From NCBI GenBank assembly GCA_023369685.1, contig SACZ01000001.1, positions 434,381 to 498,380 on the forward strand: a DNA stretch of 64,000 nt, written 5' to 3'. The position numbers and the translations under genes were made by a program. Below the pieces are notes generated by a model. It searched no databases and was not told where the DNA came from. It saw only the letters and a list, made by a program, of their open reading frames with translations. Below are positions 34,818-45,271 of this stretch, piece after piece (the first letter of the stretch is position 1; every line of letters starts with the position of its first letter). This DNA comes from Prolixibacteraceae bacterium JC049 (GTDB taxonomy: Bacteria; Bacteroidota; Bacteroidia; Bacteroidales; Prolixibacteraceae).

Positions 34818-35748
34818 TTTTAACTCCCATTCGATTTCGAAGTTTTCCATATACTTTACAAATAAAAAGTATTGGCAATTATCTCAACCAGATACCGTTG
34901 TAAAGTTATCGTTAGGAAAATATTTTTTGAACCTAAAGGAAAGACTTTTTGACAATCACTACAATACATTTGATGATAATGGTATTCCAACCAGAATGAA
35001 GGATAATGTTCCTACGTATAATTTTACTACGATATGTTCATATGGTCTTGCAAACTGGAATATGTATTTAGAAACAGGAAATGATGAATACATTAGAAAG
35101 GCAGAATTAATGGCTAGGTTTGTACTGGAAAACGGAGTTGTAACCCATTATAACGGAATAGTATTACTGTCTAATGGGAAACTTTGTGCAATGAGTCATG
35201 GAGAAGCTTTAAGTTTAATCTCCAGAGTTTATTTGGTCAAGAAAGATTCCGAACTGTTGAAATTTGCGAAGAAGTTACTACGATCTTATCATTATTTCAT
35301 CGATAACGAGGGAATTAGAGGGCACTTTAATGAGATTGAAGCAGATTGGTTGGAAGAAAAGCCGTGTATTCCTTACAAGCATATTTTGAATGGAATGATT
35401 TATTCCACAATTGGTTTGTATGATGTAGCTCAGGCAATCCCAGAAATAGGAAGTGAAGCATCAGATTTATTTAAAGAAGCTATTGTTTCTTTACAAAAGG
35501 CACTTCCTTATTATGACAGAGGTTATTGGAGTAGTTATTGGTATGCCGAGGAATCTAAAAACTATATTGCAAGTATGATGTATCACAATCTTCATGTTTG
35601 CCAGCTTAAGTATTTGTATAGAATAACACAAGAGGATGATTTTAAGTGTTTTGCAGAAAAATTTGATAAATATCAAAAGGTTATGTTTTATCGGATTTAT
35701 GCTGGGTTTAAATTGTTTGTACACAAGCTAATGGGAGTGGCGGAATGA
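34804..35748 (+). CDS. D-glucuronyl C5-epimerase-like protein
   Basis: A 314-residue (alpha/alpha)-barrel protein matching the C-terminal domain of D-glucuronyl C5-epimerases, which turn GlcA into iduronic acid within heparan-type chains. Family pattern in order: YGLANWNMYLETGNDEYI (about 80-97), LCAMSHGEALSLISRVY, IPYKHILNGMIYSTIGLYD, YWSSYWY and MYHNLHVCQLKYLY near the end. There is no signal peptide, so it probably acts in the cytoplasm on a lipid-linked intermediate. The UDP-uronate genes at the start of the locus could supply the substrate. The family match is strong; the exact sugar is inferred. Confidence 0.8.
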   Translation: MQMFSFNSHSISKFSIYFTNKKYWQLSQPDTVVKLSLGKYFLNLKERLFDNHYNTFDDNGIPTRMKDNVPTYNFTTICSYGLANWNMYLETGNDEYIRKAELMARFVLENGVVTHYNGIVLLSNGKLCAMSHGEALSLISRVYLVKKDSELLKFAKKLLRSYHYFIDNEGIRGHFNEIEADWLEEKPCIPYKHILNGMIYSTIGLYDVAQAIPEIGSEASDLFKEAIVSLQKALPYYDRGYWSSYWYAEESKNYIASMMYHNLHVCQLKYLYRITQEDDFKCFAEKFDKYQKVMFYRIYAGFKLFVHKLMGVAE

Positions 35749-36920
35749 GAGTTTTATACATTGTAAATGGGTTTCCTTCTCCAGAAAATTCTAATCATGG
35801 GATTTTTAATTTTCGAGCAGTAAAAGGCACTTCAGAATATGTTTGTCCAACTATTGTCAAATTACGTTACTGGAAACCTGGTAGAAAAATTAAAAGCACG
35901 TATGAATATAATGGCTTTGTTGTTACTTCTTTCTGTGTTTTTAACTTTCCAACTAATATTAAATTAATCAAAGCTTTGCTGCTATTGATTTCACTTTGGG
36001 TTGCTAAAATGAAATTGAAGAAAGAAGTCGATAATTGTGATTTAATTCATTCGGTTGGAATTGATCTGGCATCAGTAATTGCTGCTTCTTTATCTGAAAA
36101 GTATGAAAAAAAGCATATTGCACAGTGTATTGGAACAGACTTAACGTTCAATTTACCATTGATTGAAAAATATCCATGGGTAAGAAAGTGGTCGAAGTTC
36201 ACTAACATGGTGCTTTGTAATAGTTCCTACTTACAAAAGGAGGTCCGAAATAAATATGTGGATATTCAGACAGCTGTTGCTTATCGAGGAGCTAATTTAA
36301 CCGTTTTCAATAGTGAATGCAGTATAAGTTCACAGTCCAATAAATTAACATTTTTATATTTAGGAGGTTTTGCAGATAGAAGTTCAACTTCGTATGGTAG
36401 AGACTTTAAAGGAGGAGTGACATTATTGAAGGCTTGGAGAGACGCTATAAAGTTAAATAGCTTAAGAGATGGTGTTTTACTACTAAGTGGGCCTGAATCC
36501 AATACGGAATTTGTTAACAGCCTCCTGGATGATTATGATATCATTAATTCAGTGACTACTATAGGTCCGGTTTTACCAGATAAAGTACCAGAATTAATGA
36601 GAAGAGCAGATGTGATAATTATACCCAGTCATTCAGAAGGATTACCTAATGTAGGAGTTGAAGCACTAGCAAGTCATAACGTCGTTATTGGATCTTCTGT
36701 TGGAGGAATTCCAGAAGTTATAATAGATGGTAACAATGGCTTTCTTTTTAGAGCAGGTGATTATAAGCAACTTTGTTTTCAGATAGAAAAAACTTTAAAT
36801 CTGAATGATAAAGAGTTATTAGATAAAAAAAATCTATCAAGAAGGAGAGCAGAGCAATTCTTTGATTCAAAAAACTACGCGTCCTCATTGGTGAAGTTAT
36901 ACAATGAGATAACTACTTAG
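35745..36920 (+). CDS. Glycosyltransferase, GT4 family
   Basis: A 391-residue retaining GT-B transferase. It starts with LYIVNGFPSPENSNHGIFNFRAV, has CDLIHSVGIDLA and AQCIGTDL in the acceptor domain, and shows the donor-site E-x7-E as SEGLPNVGVEALAS at about residue 305. ATG overlaps the stop of the C5-epimerase gene (ATGA). The tight coupling may mean it adds the uronic acid that the epimerase acts on; that is inference. Confidence 0.9.
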   Translation: MRVLYIVNGFPSPENSNHGIFNFRAVKGTSEYVCPTIVKLRYWKPGRKIKSTYEYNGFVVTSFCVFNFPTNIKLIKALLLLISLWVAKMKLKKEVDNCDLIHSVGIDLASVIAASLSEKYEKKHIAQCIGTDLTFNLPLIEKYPWVRKWSKFTNMVLCNSSYLQKEVRNKYVDIQTAVAYRGANLTVFNSECSISSQSNKLTFLYLGGFADRSSTSYGRDFKGGVTLLKAWRDAIKLNSLRDGVLLLSGPESNTEFVNSLLDDYDIINSVTTIGPVLPDKVPELMRRADVIIIPSHSEGLPNVGVEALASHNVVIGSSVGGIPEVIIDGNNGFLFRAGDYKQLCFQIEKTLNLNDKELLDKKNLSRRRAEQFFDSKNYASSLVKLYNEITT

Positions 36921-36931
36921 ATAATGTATTT

Positions 36932-37714
36932 ATGAAAGTCATTGTTTCACATGATGTTGATCACTTGTATTGGGGTGAACATTTCTTTGATCGTTTTTTA
37001 TTTGGCTCTATTTACCGAGCGTTTAAAGAAGTATTAAGTAATCGTGAAAGTCTATTAAATGTAGCTTCTCGTTTTTTAGATTTTCGGTTGAATAATATTG
37101 ATGAGTTAATTTTATTCGATAAGCAATATGGAGTTAAACCAACTTACTTTTTTGGAATGGACAATGCTCTGTCTTTATCTTATGATTATAAAAAAACAGA
37201 ACTTTACATCAATAAGGTTTTAGAAAGTGGTGGTTTCGTTGGATTGCATGGGATTGATTATAATTCCAAACTTCATATGAGTAGAGAAAAAGAACGTTTA
37301 CAGAAAATGTTGCCTGAAGAGTATTGTTTTGGAATAAGAAATCATTATCTGCGCCAAAGTGAAAAAACGAAACAGATTCAATTTGAATTAGGTTATTTGT
37401 ATGACTCTACGGATTATAACGATGCTCCTCCAAGTCGAATTGGTAACTTTTTAGAGTTTCCAATAAGTGTTATGGATGTAACTATTGAAAGAGAAGCAAA
37501 CTACTCTTTAAAAGAAATGAAAGCAATAACGTTAAAGTTGATTGAAACTTTTGACGATATGAATAAACCATATTTTGTTGTGAATTTTCACGATGTCTAC
37601 TATCGAGATAGTTACAGCAGAATGAAACAGTGGTATGAGTGGTTGATAGAATACTTATACTTGCAAAATTATACTTTTACCTCTTTTAATGAAGAGTGTG
37701 TCAATAATAGATAA
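36932..37714 (+). CDS. Polysaccharide deacetylase-like (NodB-fold) protein
   Basis: A 260-residue protein that starts directly with VIVSHDVDHLYWG, where the His-Asp pair corresponds to the first metal-binding motif of the NodB/CE4 barrel. Further candidates are GFVGLHGIDYNS (second motif), GIRNHYLR, and VVNFHDVYYRDSYS near the end. Without signal or membrane anchor it would act in the cytoplasm. It may remove an acetyl group from a sugar intermediate so that another group can be attached, but several family members in capsule loci have unknown reactions. Confidence 0.75.
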   Translation: MKVIVSHDVDHLYWGEHFFDRFLFGSIYRAFKEVLSNRESLLNVASRFLDFRLNNIDELILFDKQYGVKPTYFFGMDNALSLSYDYKKTELYINKVLESGGFVGLHGIDYNSKLHMSREKERLQKMLPEEYCFGIRNHYLRQSEKTKQIQFELGYLYDSTDYNDAPPSRIGNFLEFPISVMDVTIEREANYSLKEMKAITLKLIETFDDMNKPYFVVNFHDVYYRDSYSRMKQWYEWLIEYLYLQNYTFTSFNEECVNNR

Positions 37715-37721
37715 TTGATTT

Positions 37722-38933
37722 ATGAATATATGGATTATAAACCAAGCTGCAGGTAAACCTTCATTAGGCTGGGGGGAAAGACATTATAATTTAGCTTTGG
37801 AGTTTATCAAAAAAGGACATGATGTAACAATTTTTTCGAGTTTAAATAATCATTTATTTTTTGATGATGTAGATAAGAAAACTCCCCGAAGCGAGTGTGT
37901 TAATGGAGTGAACTTTTGTTGGATTAGAACTATTCAATATAAAAAAAGTAAGAGTATTAAGCGAATTATAGGATGGTTTGATTTTATTTTAAAACTGATG
38001 TGGCGTGTCCTTTTCTCACATCAACAAAAACCTGATAAAATTATCATTTCATCTTCTCCAATAACTCCGGTATTACCAGCAATTGTTTTCAAAAAACTAT
38101 TTAGTGTTGAACTAATATTTGAGATAAGAGATATATGGCCATTATCTATCCAGCAATTAGGAAATTATACCAATAAAAGTCCATTCATTATAGCTCTTTC
38201 ATTAATTGAAAAAATAGCTTACAAGTATTCTGATAAGATTGTAGGAGTTATGAAGTATGGTAACCAACATGTTGAAAAAATAACAGGTGATAAAAGTAAG
38301 TCATATTATTGGGTTCCAAATGGTTATAAGGAAATAGAGCCTGAAGAGGTAATTTCTTATGTTGAAGATATGAGAAGTGAAATTACAGCTATAAATAAGA
38401 GCAAGAAGATTATTGGTTATATCGGTACTATTGGAATTGCAAATAATATGGATGCAGTTATTGAAATTGCTGCGTATTCAGAGAAATGTCATTTCGTTTT
38501 AATTGGAGATGGTCCAGAAAAAGAGAATCTATTAAAGAAAATTGATGATTTATCTGTATCCAATGTAACTGTCTATAATAAAGTGCCTAAAGGTCAGTTG
38601 AATCATATAATTCCATTATTTGACTTTGGTATTATATCCTGGAAAAGTCTAGGAATATACGAATATGGTGTTTCTGCCAATAAATATTTTGATTATATGT
38701 TTTTTGGAAAACCTATAATTAGATTAGGAAATGTTAAAGGTGATCCTGTTGAATTATATGATTGTGGTTTTATTAGCGAATGTGACGATTCAAAAGAAAA
38801 TGCCCAAAAAATTGATGATTTTATTAACGAATGTGATTACGATAAACTGTCTGAGAATGCAAAATATGGTGTTGTAGAATCTCATTCTTTTAGTGTTTTA
38901 GCTGAAAAATATCAAAAGTTATTTTATGTGTAA
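37722..38933 (+). CDS. Glycosyltransferase, WbuB-like GT4
   Basis: A 403-residue GT-B transferase. The acceptor domain begins WIINQAAGKPSLGWGERHYNLALEFIKKGHDVTI. EIRDIWPLSIQQLG in the middle matches the D-x-W-P motif of WbuB-type transferases, known for N-acetyl-fucosamine or related deoxy-aminosugars. The C-terminal half has GDGPEKENL and YGVSANKYFDYMFFGKPII. The epimerase gene that follows overlaps by 8 bases, a pairing often seen with WbuB-like genes. Donor not certain. Confidence 0.85.
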   Translation: MNIWIINQAAGKPSLGWGERHYNLALEFIKKGHDVTIFSSLNNHLFFDDVDKKTPRSECVNGVNFCWIRTIQYKKSKSIKRIIGWFDFILKLMWRVLFSHQQKPDKIIISSSPITPVLPAIVFKKLFSVELIFEIRDIWPLSIQQLGNYTNKSPFIIALSLIEKIAYKYSDKIVGVMKYGNQHVEKITGDKSKSYYWVPNGYKEIEPEEVISYVEDMRSEITAINKSKKIIGYIGTIGIANNMDAVIEIAAYSEKCHFVLIGDGPEKENLLKKIDDLSVSNVTVYNKVPKGQLNHIIPLFDFGIISWKSLGIYEYGVSANKYFDYMFFGKPIIRLGNVKGDPVELYDCGFISECDDSKENAQKIDDFINECDYDKLSENAKYGVVESHSFSVLAEKYQKLFYV

Positions 38934-39924
38934 AAAGAGATTGCTGTTAATAGGCGCTTCTGGTTTTGTAGGAACTCGCCTTACAGATCGATTAAAAACA
39001 AAGTCTAACATTACAATATTTGACAAGCAGCAAAGTCATTTCTTTCAAGAGTTAACCACAATTGGAGATGTTAGAAAACAAAACCAATTAAATGATGTTT
39101 TGCAGAATAAAGATACAGTTGTTCTTTTGGCGGCAGAACACAGAGATGATGTGAGTCCTATTTCTTTGTATTATGATGTAAATGTTGAAGGAACGAGAAA
39201 TGTATTGCAAGCAATGGATAGATGTGGAGTGAAAAATATAATTTTTACATCATCAGTTGCTGTTTATGGTTTAAATAAAGAAAATCCAAATGAAGAACAT
39301 GAGGCTGACCCATTTAACCATTACGGGAAGAGTAAGTGGCAAGCAGAGGAAGTTCTTCGAGAGTGGCTTGAGGCAGATTCAGCTAATCGTTCATTAACAA
39401 TAATTAGACCGACTGTTATTTTTGGCGAGCGCAACCGGGGAAATGTATTTAACCTGTTGAAACAAATTGCTTCAGGTAAGTTTATGATGGTAGGTAAAGG
39501 TCGAAACCAGAAATCAATGGCTTATGTTGGAAATGTAGCTGCATTTATAGAATACTGTATAGATACACAAGAAGTTGGTTACAGAGTTTTCAATTATATT
39601 GATAAGCCTGATTTTAATATGAATGAATTGGTTGCTCAAGTTGAGAAGAGTTTGAATAAGAAATTGCCTGCTGTGCGAATACCTTACTGGTTTGGTTACC
39701 TTGGAGGTATTGGTTTTGATGTATTAGCTAAATTAACAGGAAAGAAGTTTGCTGTTAGTTCAGTGCGTGTAAAGAAGTTTTGTGCAACAACGCAGTTTGA
39801 TGCAAAAACTGTTCAGTCATCTGGTTTCAAAGCTCCATTTACCTTAGCAGAAGGGTTACATAATACCTTACACTATGAATTTATAGAAGAGAAGAATGAT
39901 ACTATTACCTTTGAGAGTGAATAA
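38926..39924 (+). CDS. NAD-dependent sugar epimerase/dehydratase
   Basis: A 332-residue extended SDR protein. Cofactor loop LLIGASGFVGTRL (6-18), catalytic Ser-x-Tyr/Lys set in TSSVAVYG and HYGKSKWQAEEVL, then RPTVIFGERNRGNVFNLL and MAYVGNVAAFIEYC. It resembles UDP-HexNAc 4-epimerases/C4-reductases that work with WbuB-like transferases (WbpV-type). The C-terminal part (residues 235-290) is longer and more hydrophobic than usual. Substrate not assigned. Confidence 0.83.
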   Translation: MCKKRLLLIGASGFVGTRLTDRLKTKSNITIFDKQQSHFFQELTTIGDVRKQNQLNDVLQNKDTVVLLAAEHRDDVSPISLYYDVNVEGTRNVLQAMDRCGVKNIIFTSSVAVYGLNKENPNEEHEADPFNHYGKSKWQAEEVLREWLEADSANRSLTIIRPTVIFGERNRGNVFNLLKQIASGKFMMVGKGRNQKSMAYVGNVAAFIEYCIDTQEVGYRVFNYIDKPDFNMNELVAQVEKSLNKKLPAVRIPYWFGYLGGIGFDVLAKLTGKKFAVSSVRVKKFCATTQFDAKTVQSSGFKAPFTLAEGLHNTLHYEFIEEKNDTITFESE

Positions 39925-39970
39925 TTCAAGATCTTCATTCAAATAATATTCAAGAACCAACTACAATAAT

Positions 39971-41134
39971 ATGACAAAACAAAAAGTTGCATTAATTACC
40001 GGTGTAACCGGTCAAGATGGAGCCTATTTGGCCGAATATCTGCTAAAAAAGGGATATAAAGTGCACGGTATAAAACGCCGTGCATCGTTGTTTAATACAG
40101 ATCGAATTGATCATATCTATCAAGATCCTCATACCGAGAATCGAAATTTTATTTTGCATTATGGTGACTTGACTGATAGTATGAACATTACTCGTATTAT
40201 ACAAGAGGTTCAGCCAGATGAGATTTATAATTTAGCAGCAATGAGTCATGTAAAGGTTAGTTTCGAAATGCCAGAATATGTCGGAAATGCAGATGGGCTG
40301 GGAACCCTTCGTATTTTGGAAGCTGTTCGATTATTAGGTTTAACGGATAAAACACGTATTTATCAGGCTTCTACTTCTGAGTTGTATGGTTTAGTACAAG
40401 AAGTACCACAAAAGGAAACAACTCCTTTTTATCCTCGCTCACCATATGCTGTTGCAAAAATGTATGCATATTGGATTACAGTAAACTACCGAGAGGCATA
40501 TAAAATGCATGCTTCAAATGGTATATTGTTTAACCATGAATCTCCAATTCGAGGAGAAACTTTTGTAACTCGTAAGGTGACACGTGCTATGAGTCGTATT
40601 GCCTTGGGAATGCAAGATAAAGTATACATGGGTAACTTAAGTTCAAAACGAGATTGGGGACATGCCAAAGACTATATTCGTGCTATGCATGCAATTCTAC
40701 AACAAGATGAACCTTCTGATTATGTGATTGCAACAGGAATTACTACCACTATCCGTGATTTTATAATCTTGGCAGGAAAAGAGGCTGGATTAACTATAGA
40801 ATTCCGAGGAGAAGGTGTTGATGAAAAAGGTCACTTAGTGAGTGTTGATGAGAATACATTTAGGACAAATGTTGGAGAACAATATTTAGATACAATAAAG
40901 GAACGTGTTGAAAATCAAGAAAAGATTGTTGGAGTCGATCCACAGTATTTTAGACCGACAGAAGTAGATTTATTGATTGGAGATCCAACAAAATCAAAAA
41001 CAGTATTGGGTTGGGAGCCAGAATATGATTTAGCTGGTTTAGTTGAAGATATGATGAAATCGGACATTAAGTTATTCAAAAAAGATGCCTACCTAAAGGA
41101 AGGTGGTTATGAGGTTTTGAATTATTTCGAATAA
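39971..41134 (+). CDS. gmd: GDP-mannose 4,6-dehydratase
   Basis: First committed step of GDP-L-fucose synthesis: GDP-D-mannose to GDP-4-keto-6-deoxymannose. 387 residues with [15 protein letters not shown] (9-23), [15 protein letters not shown], the active-site Thr/Tyr/Lys in TSELYG and [15 protein letters not shown], and [15 protein letters not shown]. All are textbook Gmd motifs. With fcl, fkp, mutarotase and manC it forms a compact GDP-fucose module closing the locus. Confidence 0.96.
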   Translation: MTKQKVALITGVTGQDGAYLAEYLLKKGYKVHGIKRRASLFNTDRIDHIYQDPHTENRNFILHYGDLTDSMNITRIIQEVQPDEIYNLAAMSHVKVSFEMPEYVGNADGLGTLRILEAVRLLGLTDKTRIYQASTSELYGLVQEVPQKETTPFYPRSPYAVAKMYAYWITVNYREAYKMHASNGILFNHESPIRGETFVTRKVTRAMSRIALGMQDKVYMGNLSSKRDWGHAKDYIRAMHAILQQDEPSDYVIATGITTTIRDFIILAGKEAGLTIEFRGEGVDEKGHLVSVDENTFRTNVGEQYLDTIKERVENQEKIVGVDPQYFRPTEVDLLIGDPTKSKTVLGWEPEYDLAGLVEDMMKSDIKLFKKDAYLKEGGYEVLNYFE

Positions 41135-41168
41135 TTTCATAAATCCTTCTTGTTTATTTTGTGAAAAT

Positions 41169-42269
41169 ATGGATAAAAATTCAAAAATATACGTTGCAGG
41201 ACATCGAGGGTTAGTTGGATCTGCTATTACCAAGAATCTAAAAGAAAAGGGGTATTCGAATTTGATTTTTCGTACTCTGGAAGAATTAGATTTAACCAAT
41301 CAGGCTGCAGTAAATGATTTCTTTGAACAAGAGAAGCCTGAATATGTTATTTTGGCTGCAGCTAAAGTAGGAGGTATAGTTGCCAACAATACTTATCGAG
41401 GAGAATTTATTTATGAGAATATTCAAATTCAGAATAATGTAATTCACCAAAGCTATATTCATAATGTAAAGAAACTTCTTTTTTTAGGGTCAACGTGTAT
41501 TTATCCAAAGCAAGCTCCTCAGCCTATGCCGGAAGAATGTTTGTTGACAGATGTTTTGGAATATACGAATGAGCCTTATGCAATAGCAAAAATTGCTGGA
41601 TTGAAAATGTGTGAATCCTATAATTTACAGTATGGAACCAACTTTATATCTGTAATGCCTACTAATTTATATGGCCCCAATGATAACTTTGACTTGGAGC
41701 GTTCGCATGTATTGCCTGCAATGATTCGTAAAATACATCTGGCAAAAGCATTAGAAAATAATGAATGGGGAGCTATTCGTGCTGATTTTGATAAGCGACC
41801 AGTTGAGGGAGTGGATGGAAGTTCAAGTGAGGAGGACATTCTTAAAATAATGAATAAATATGGGATTAGTGAAGCTTCAGATAATTCGTGTTTATTAGCA
41901 TTATGGGGAACGGGTAAGCCTATGCGAGAGTTTCTTTGGTCAGAGGATATGGCTGATGCGTGTGTGTTTCTTCTGGAAAATAGAGATTTTACAGATGTTA
42001 TAGCTAAAAGAGAGCAAGAAAGAGCCAATTCAGAAGTTCGTAATACTCATATTAATATTGGAACAGGGAAAGAAATTTCTATTAGAGAATTAGCTGAAAC
42101 TATTCAAAAAGAAATTGGATTTAAAGGTACTATTGAGTTTGACAGTAGTAGGCCAGATGGTACCATGAGAAAACTAACTGATCCATCTAAACTGCATCGT
42201 CTAGGGTGGAAGCACAAGGTAGAACTCGAAGACGGAATTAGAAGAATATATGAGTTTTACATTGAATAA
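41169..42269 (+). CDS. fcl: GDP-L-fucose synthase (3,5-epimerase/4-reductase)
   Basis: Converts the Gmd product to GDP-L-fucose with NADPH. 366 residues with [12 protein letters not shown] (9-20), [12 protein letters not shown], the catalytic Ser/Tyr/Lys region GSTCIYP and [15 protein letters not shown], and [11 protein letters not shown]. It is longer than the roughly 320-residue enterobacterial enzyme because of an insertion around residues 210-240 ([19 protein letters not shown]), a form seen in other Bacteroidota. Also named wcaG. Confidence 0.95.
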   Translation: MDKNSKIYVAGHRGLVGSAITKNLKEKGYSNLIFRTLEELDLTNQAAVNDFFEQEKPEYVILAAAKVGGIVANNTYRGEFIYENIQIQNNVIHQSYIHNVKKLLFLGSTCIYPKQAPQPMPEECLLTDVLEYTNEPYAIAKIAGLKMCESYNLQYGTNFISVMPTNLYGPNDNFDLERSHVLPAMIRKIHLAKALENNEWGAIRADFDKRPVEGVDGSSSEEDILKIMNKYGISEASDNSCLLALWGTGKPMREFLWSEDMADACVFLLENRDFTDVIAKREQERANSEVRNTHINIGTGKEISIRELAETIQKEIGFKGTIEFDSSRPDGTMRKLTDPSKLHRLGWKHKVELEDGIRRIYEFYIE

Positions 42270-42363
42270 TTAGAGCTTTGATTTTTAAGAGTGTCGGATG
42301 TCAATATATCATAAACTACAAATCTTTTCATTTTAACCAGAAACAACATAACTTATTTGTTTT

Positions 42364-45219
42364 ATGAGAAAATTACTATCTCTTCCTGAAAACTTGGTAA
42401 AACATTTTCATGCTATAACAGGTAAAGATAAAGCTGAATATTTCTGTACAGCAGATCCTAAAGGCAAGAAAGTGGGTTCTGGAGGAGGTACTGCTTGGAT
42501 AATGAATCAATGTTGGAAGCAAGATAATAATATAGCTTCTTTTAATGATTGGTTAGCTGCAGAAAAAAGAATAATAATTCATGCAGGAGGACAAAGTAGA
42601 AGGTTGCCTGCTTATGCTGCTTCGGGAAAAGTATTAGCTCCTATACCTGTTTTTAGATGGGAAAGAGGACAGAGTTTGGATCAAAATTTATTAGACCTAC
42701 AACTCCCATTATATGAAAAGATAATAAAACAGGCTCCGGATAAGGTTAATACGTTAATTGCAAGCGGAGATGTTTATATTCGGAGCAATTATTCTTTACC
42801 TGATGTTCCTGAAGCTGATGTGATATGTTATGGCTTATGGGGAAATGAAGAGTTGGCATCTAATCATGGTGTTTTTGTTTGCGATAAGCAAAATGCCAAG
42901 CGGTTGAAATATATGCTTCAAAAGCCTTCTGTGAAACAATTAAAGGAAGAATCTCGTCAGAATTTCTACCTGATGGATATTGGGATTTGGTTATTAAGTG
43001 ATAAAGCAATAGAGTGTTTGATGGAGGCATCAGAATGTCTTAATGATGCAGAAGCTATTCCTGCCTTTTATGATTTATATGGTCAAATGGGCTTAGCATT
43101 GGGCGATACTCCTCAAGTGAAAAATTCTAAACTGAATAATTTAACAGTAGCCATTGTTCCATTAAATAATGGAGAATTTTATCATTACGGAACAAGTCCT
43201 GAGCTAATTTCTTCAACATTAAAAATCCAAAATAGGGTCATCGATCAGCGATCAATATTGCATAATGACAATAAGCCACACCCATCTTTGTTTGTACAAA
43301 ATAGCTTAGTCAGTTTTAAACTGACTGAAGAGAATCAAAATATCTGGATTGAGAATAGTTACATATCTAATAAATGGAAGCTTTCTACCAGAAATATTAT
43401 AACTGGTGTTCCTGAAAATAGTTGGAGTCTGAATTTAGATGACGGAATTTGTGTAGATATTACTCCTGTTTATGATAATCAGTATGTTGTTCGACCTTAT
43501 GGTATTAAAGATGCATTTAGAGGGAGAATTAGCGATTGTAATACTGGTTGGTTAAATCGAACATTAAAGGAATGGTTACATGAAAGAGAGCTTGCAATAG
43601 CTGATTTGTCTGATGATGTAGATGCAGATATTCAGAATACACAACTATTTCCAGTAGTTGATTCATTGGATAAAGCAGGTAGACTTTTAGAATGGATGCT
43701 GGGAAATATAACCGAGCAGGTAACTAAAGAGTGGAAACAATGTGAGCGAATGAGTGCAGATGAAATATCCGAAAAAGCGAATCTTGTTCGATTGTTTGCA
43801 CAACGCAAGTCTATGGCATCGAAATCATGGCCATTACTAAAATTTAATCACCATAAAAGCATCTTTTATCAACTAGATTTAGAACGAGCGGCTTGTGATT
43901 GGGCTAAAAACTCCATTGAAGAGTTACCAGAAACTACGAGTCCGGATAACCCATTGAAACAGATGCAGGAACATATGTTCAGAGCAAGAGTAAACCAATT
44001 GAATGGATTATCTCATATTATTGACGAAGAGAAAGCATTTGGAGTTCTTCAAAGAAATGTGATTGAGCAAGCAAAGAATAATCCAGTTATTCCTCGTTTC
44101 TCTGTATTTCGAGATCAGATTGTTTGGGGAAGGAGCCCAATTCGCATTGACTTTGCAGGAGGATGGACGGATACACCTCCTTATTGTTTAGTAGAGGGAG
44201 GAAATGTGGTTAATGCTGCATTTAATTTGAATGGTCAGCCTCCGTTGCAGGTTTTTATTCGGGCTTCAGAAAAAAGAGAAATTGTAATTCGTTCCATTGA
44301 TTTAGGTACACGAGAAATTATTTCTAGCTGGGATAATTTAGCAACGTATAAAAGTGTTGGTTCAGAATTCTCCATTGCAAAGGCAGCACTCAGTTTAGTG
44401 GGATTTCATCCTGACTTTTGCGTCGAATCATTTAGTAACTTACAAGAGCAACTTAAACTGTTTGGTTCTGGTATTGAGATTTCAACATTGGCAGCTATTC
44501 CAAAAGGATCTGGTTTAGGAACAAGTTCTATTTTAGCAGCAACAGTGTTAGGTGCACTGGCTGATTTTTGTGGATTAGGATGGGATCATTTTACGGTTTG
44601 TCAAAAGGCACTTGTCTTAGAACAGATGCTTACCACTGGAGGAGGATGGCAAGATCAATTTGGGGGAGTTACTGCAGGTGTTAAGTTGTTGGAGAGTACT
44701 GCAGGAATCACTCAAGCTCCAACGATAAAATGGGCTCCAGATTATTTATTTAAATTGCCAGAATCTAAAGAATGTATGCTGTTGTATTATACAGGAATAA
44801 CAAGAACGGCTAAAGATATTTTGGCAGATATTGTAAGAGGAATGTTTTTAAATAACTCAGACCATTTGAACATATTGAAAGAGATGAAGATGCATGCTCT
44901 AAATACATTCGAAATAATTCAGAAAGGGAATTTAGGAGAGTTTGCACATTGCATACGAACAACATGGGCACAGAAACAACAAATAGATGCAGGTACGAAT
45001 CCTGATTCAATTAAAAGATTAATTCGTTTATTTGATGATTATGCATTGGGATATAAGCTGCCAGGAGCAGGAGGCGGTGGCTATATGTATATTATAGCTA
45101 AAGATCCTTCTGCCGCAGGAATAATTAGAGGTATTCTAACACAGAATGCACCTAACCCTAGAGCTCGTTTTGTCGATTTAGACATTTCTTCAACAGGACT
45201 TCAAATAACAAGATCATAG
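42364..45219 (+). CDS. fkp: Fkp, bifunctional L-fucokinase/GDP-fucose pyrophosphorylase
   Basis: Salvages free L-fucose to GDP-L-fucose in two steps. The 951 residues match the size of the Bacteroides fragilis enzyme. The N-terminal pyrophosphorylase has HAGGQSRRLPAYAASGK (about 73-89); a beta-helix-like middle follows; the C-terminal GHMP kinase has RIDFAGGWTDTPPY (about 594-607), PKGSGLGTSS (about 715-724) and PGAGGGGYM near the end. Having Fkp and the de novo Gmd/Fcl pair side by side gives two routes to the same donor. Confidence 0.95.
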   Translation: MRKLLSLPENLVKHFHAITGKDKAEYFCTADPKGKKVGSGGGTAWIMNQCWKQDNNIASFNDWLAAEKRIIIHAGGQSRRLPAYAASGKVLAPIPVFRWERGQSLDQNLLDLQLPLYEKIIKQAPDKVNTLIASGDVYIRSNYSLPDVPEADVICYGLWGNEELASNHGVFVCDKQNAKRLKYMLQKPSVKQLKEESRQNFYLMDIGIWLLSDKAIECLMEASECLNDAEAIPAFYDLYGQMGLALGDTPQVKNSKLNNLTVAIVPLNNGEFYHYGTSPELISSTLKIQNRVIDQRSILHNDNKPHPSLFVQNSLVSFKLTEENQNIWIENSYISNKWKLSTRNIITGVPENSWSLNLDDGICVDITPVYDNQYVVRPYGIKDAFRGRISDCNTGWLNRTLKEWLHERELAIADLSDDVDADIQNTQLFPVVDSLDKAGRLLEWMLGNITEQVTKEWKQCERMSADEISEKANLVRLFAQRKSMASKSWPLLKFNHHKSIFYQLDLERAACDWAKNSIEELPETTSPDNPLKQMQEHMFRARVNQLNGLSHIIDEEKAFGVLQRNVIEQAKNNPVIPRFSVFRDQIVWGRSPIRIDFAGGWTDTPPYCLVEGGNVVNAAFNLNGQPPLQVFIRASEKREIVIRSIDLGTREIISSWDNLATYKSVGSEFSIAKAALSLVGFHPDFCVESFSNLQEQLKLFGSGIEISTLAAIPKGSGLGTSSILAATVLGALADFCGLGWDHFTVCQKALVLEQMLTTGGGWQDQFGGVTAGVKLLESTAGITQAPTIKWAPDYLFKLPESKECMLLYYTGITRTAKDILADIVRGMFLNNSDHLNILKEMKMHALNTFEIIQKGNLGEFAHCIRTTWAQKQQIDAGTNPDSIKRLIRLFDDYALGYKLPGAGGGGYMYIIAKDPSAAGIIRGILTQNAPNPRARFVDLDISSTGLQITRS

Positions 45220-45271
45220 CCTATCTAACCCCTTCAACTCTTCAACCCTCACCCCCTTCAAATAGCATAAC

